From NCBI GenBank assembly GCA_019894655.1, contig JAGXNZ010000173.1:1-5315 (forward strand): 5,315 nt of DNA. Direction: 5' to 3'. The translations under genes and the position numbers were made by a program. The notes below the pieces were generated by a model, which did no database searches, had not been told where the DNA came from, and saw only the letters and a list, made by a program, of their open reading frames with translations. Of the stretch, positions 4,081 to 5,315 are shown one piece after another (position 1 is the stretch's first letter; the number at the start of each line of letters is the position of its first letter). This DNA is from Promethearchaeota archaeon (GTDB lineage: Archaea > Asgardarchaeota > Lokiarchaeia > Sigynarchaeales > SOKP01).

Positions 4081-5315
4081 CTATTTATTATTAAACTTCT
4101 CCAATAAACCTTTATTAAGGTTCTCAATTGAGTTTTTAATACTACCTATAATAGGTTTAATCTCTTTTCCCATATCGGGATTAATATTAATTGCCTTTTC
4201 AAGATATTGAATTGCAGAATAATAATTATTTTTATCTAAATAGGTATATCCCATAAATAACCAGGCACTTGCATAATTCGGATCTATTTCTGTTGCTTTT
4301 TTATAGGATTCAATTGCGTTATCAAATTGTTTTTCGTGTTTATACGCGTTTGCTAAATTGTAATGTGCTAATGCATATTGTGGTTCAAATCCAGCTGCTT
4401 TATTATAGGAATCGATTGCGTTATCAAATTGTCCTAATTTTTCATAACTAAATCCCATATGGTTCCAAGATTTAGCGTATTTTGAATTGACATCAATTGA
4501 TTTTTTAAAATAGCCGATTGCGGTGTTAAAATCTTGTTTCTCATTATTTGCAATCCCGAGATAGTAATAAGCATCTATAAAGGTACTATCTAATTCTATT
4601 GCTTTATTACAATCTTCGATTGCAACTTCGTAGTTCTGTTTTTCGATTTCTAATTTCGCTTTAACAATCAATTTTAGCTTATATTCGTATTTGATAGCAA
4701 TTCGGTTTTTAAATTCAGGACTTTTAATTGATTCGTTAATTGTAATGGCACTTTCAAAGTTTACAAAAGAATCTTTAAAGCTTTTGTTATCAGCTGATTG
4801 AACGCCTTGTTCAACCAATAGTTTAATTTTGGAATAAAATACCTCGTCAATGGATTTCTTGATCTGCTCCATCTCTTGAAATCTACGAGTAGGGTCATCT
4901 ATTGTTTGCGCATAATCCATTTTCTTATTTAGTTTATCTAACTCCTTTTCAAATTTTTGGAGTTCTTCAGATAAATCCCCACGATCTACTAAGCCTTTTA
5001 ATTCTGCCTGGTATACCAAACCGTTAATTCTGTTAATTTCTTCTTCCATTTCTTGAGTTAGATACATTTTATTAGTCATTTCTAATGCTCTGTTAAAAAT
5101 AGTAATAGCTTCGTTGTAATTTTTGCTCGCCAATTTATCATTTCCCTCCCTAAGCACTTCATCTATCTGAGCCAAATACACTTTATTGACTGTATTTTTT
5201 AAATCTTCTAAGTCCTCGTTAATTTCCTCAGAGACTGGTAATCTTTTTGCAATACTAATTGCAGCATATAGATCATTGATCGCTTTTTCGTAGTCTCTTT
5301 GCCCAATTTTTTGAA
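4081..5315 (-). CDS. TPR-repeat protein, 5' end outside the window
   Basis: The frame is open from the stop at 4081-4083 to the window edge, giving 410 visible codons (first whole codon at 5313). A GTG at 5181 is in frame, but the 44 codons before it (QKIGQRDYEKAINDLYAAIS onward) continue the same repeat pattern, so it is internal. Residues about 212-381 are five consecutive 34-residue TPRs with the W/Y-LG/A-Y-F-A-P signature, for example YYYLGIANNEKQDFNTAIGYF and YNLANAYKHEKQFDNAIESY, each ending D/NP or similar. The N-terminal half has longer helical units of about 55 residues marked by VYLAQIDEVLREG, VYQAELKGLVDRG and VFYSKIKLLVEQG, partly coiled coil (113-155). No catalytic domain, signal peptide or membrane segment is visible. 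TPR arrays bind other proteins; the partner is unknown. Large TPR families are common in Asgard archaea. Confidence 0.88.
   Translation of the reverse strand, partial: QKIGQRDYEKAINDLYAAISIAKRLPVSEEINEDLEDLKNTVNKVYLAQIDEVLREGNDKLASKNYNEAITIFNRALEMTNKMYLTQEMEEEINRINGLVYQAELKGLVDRGDLSEELQKFEKELDKLNKKMDYAQTIDDPTRRFQEMEQIKKSIDEVFYSKIKLLVEQGVQSADNKSFKDSFVNFESAITINESIKSPEFKNRIAIKYEYKLKLIVKAKLEIEKQNYEVAIEDCNKAIELDSTFIDAYYYLGIANNEKQDFNTAIGYFKKSIDVNSKYAKSWNHMGFSYEKLGQFDNAIDSYNKAAGFEPQYALAHYNLANAYKHEKQFDNAIESYKKATEIDPNYASAWLFMGYTYLDKNNYYSAIQYLEKAININPDMGKEIKPIIGSIKNSIENLNKGLLEKFNNK
4301..4432. repeat. Near-identical 30-bp direct repeat within the TPR array
   Basis: Bases 4301-4330 and 4403-4432 match at 28 of 30 positions, including 18 identical bases from ATTGCGTTATC onward. 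The offset is exactly 102 bp, one 34-codon TPR. They encode the QFDNAI(D/E)SY segment of adjacent repeats. Identity at the DNA level, including third positions, points to recent unit duplication or gene conversion. Confidence 0.7.

Noticed and set aside
4013..4451. Open frames of 65 and 60 codons on the + strand
   Set aside because: Both lie opposite the TPR coding region (the first begins in the intergenic gap). Their composition follows from the complementary strand of the TPR repeats.
1..5315. CRISPR array, insertion sequence, tRNA or rRNA
   Set aside because: No regularly spaced repeats with unique spacers, no transposase-like frame with terminal repeats, and no tRNA or rRNA pattern was found on either strand.

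Overview
The window is strongly A+T-rich and looks archaeal, most likely from an Asgard (Lokiarchaeia-like) genome. Three things support this. One protein joins an N-terminal longin-like domain to a C-terminal roadblock/LC7-like domain, a pairing expected in Asgard archaea. A FAD enzyme resembles the geranylgeranyl-reductase/lycopene-cyclase group. Upstream regions carry archaeal-style TATA elements (TTTAAATA-like), and genes are followed by plain T-runs rather than GC-rich hairpins. The lineage is inferred from protein content only; no rRNA or other marker gene is present.

Layout. Bases 1-33 could be the last codons of an upstream + strand gene. A + strand gene (149-550) encodes a small four-helix membrane protein of unknown function built as an internal duplication. 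Convergent to it are two - strand genes in tandem: a thioredoxin (1170-1577, upstream) and a winged-helix TrmB/MarR-like regulator (663-1109, downstream). They are separated by a T-run terminator and the regulator's own promoter. A divergent 261-bp region (1578-1838, or 204 bp if the thioredoxin starts at the upstream TTG) holds the thioredoxin TATA box, an 8+8 bp perfect inverted repeat just downstream of it that looks like an operator, and a TATA-like element for the + strand. The + strand then carries the longin-roadblock protein (1839-2591) and, 90 bp later, the FAD oxidoreductase (2682-3947). A TPR-repeat protein on the - strand (4081 to the window edge) converges on it. Its reading frame is open to the last base, so its 5' end lies outside the window.

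How the genes may work together. Thioredoxin and the adjacent cysteine-containing regulator are a plausible redox pair. The longin-roadblock protein belongs to families that act as partners or regulators of Ras-like GTPases, and the following FAD enzyme belongs to a group acting on isoprenoid chains, so a membrane-related role for that pair is conceivable. Both links are inferences from position and family. No defence system, mobile element, CRISPR array, tRNA or rRNA was seen. The most notable item is the longin-roadblock fusion.
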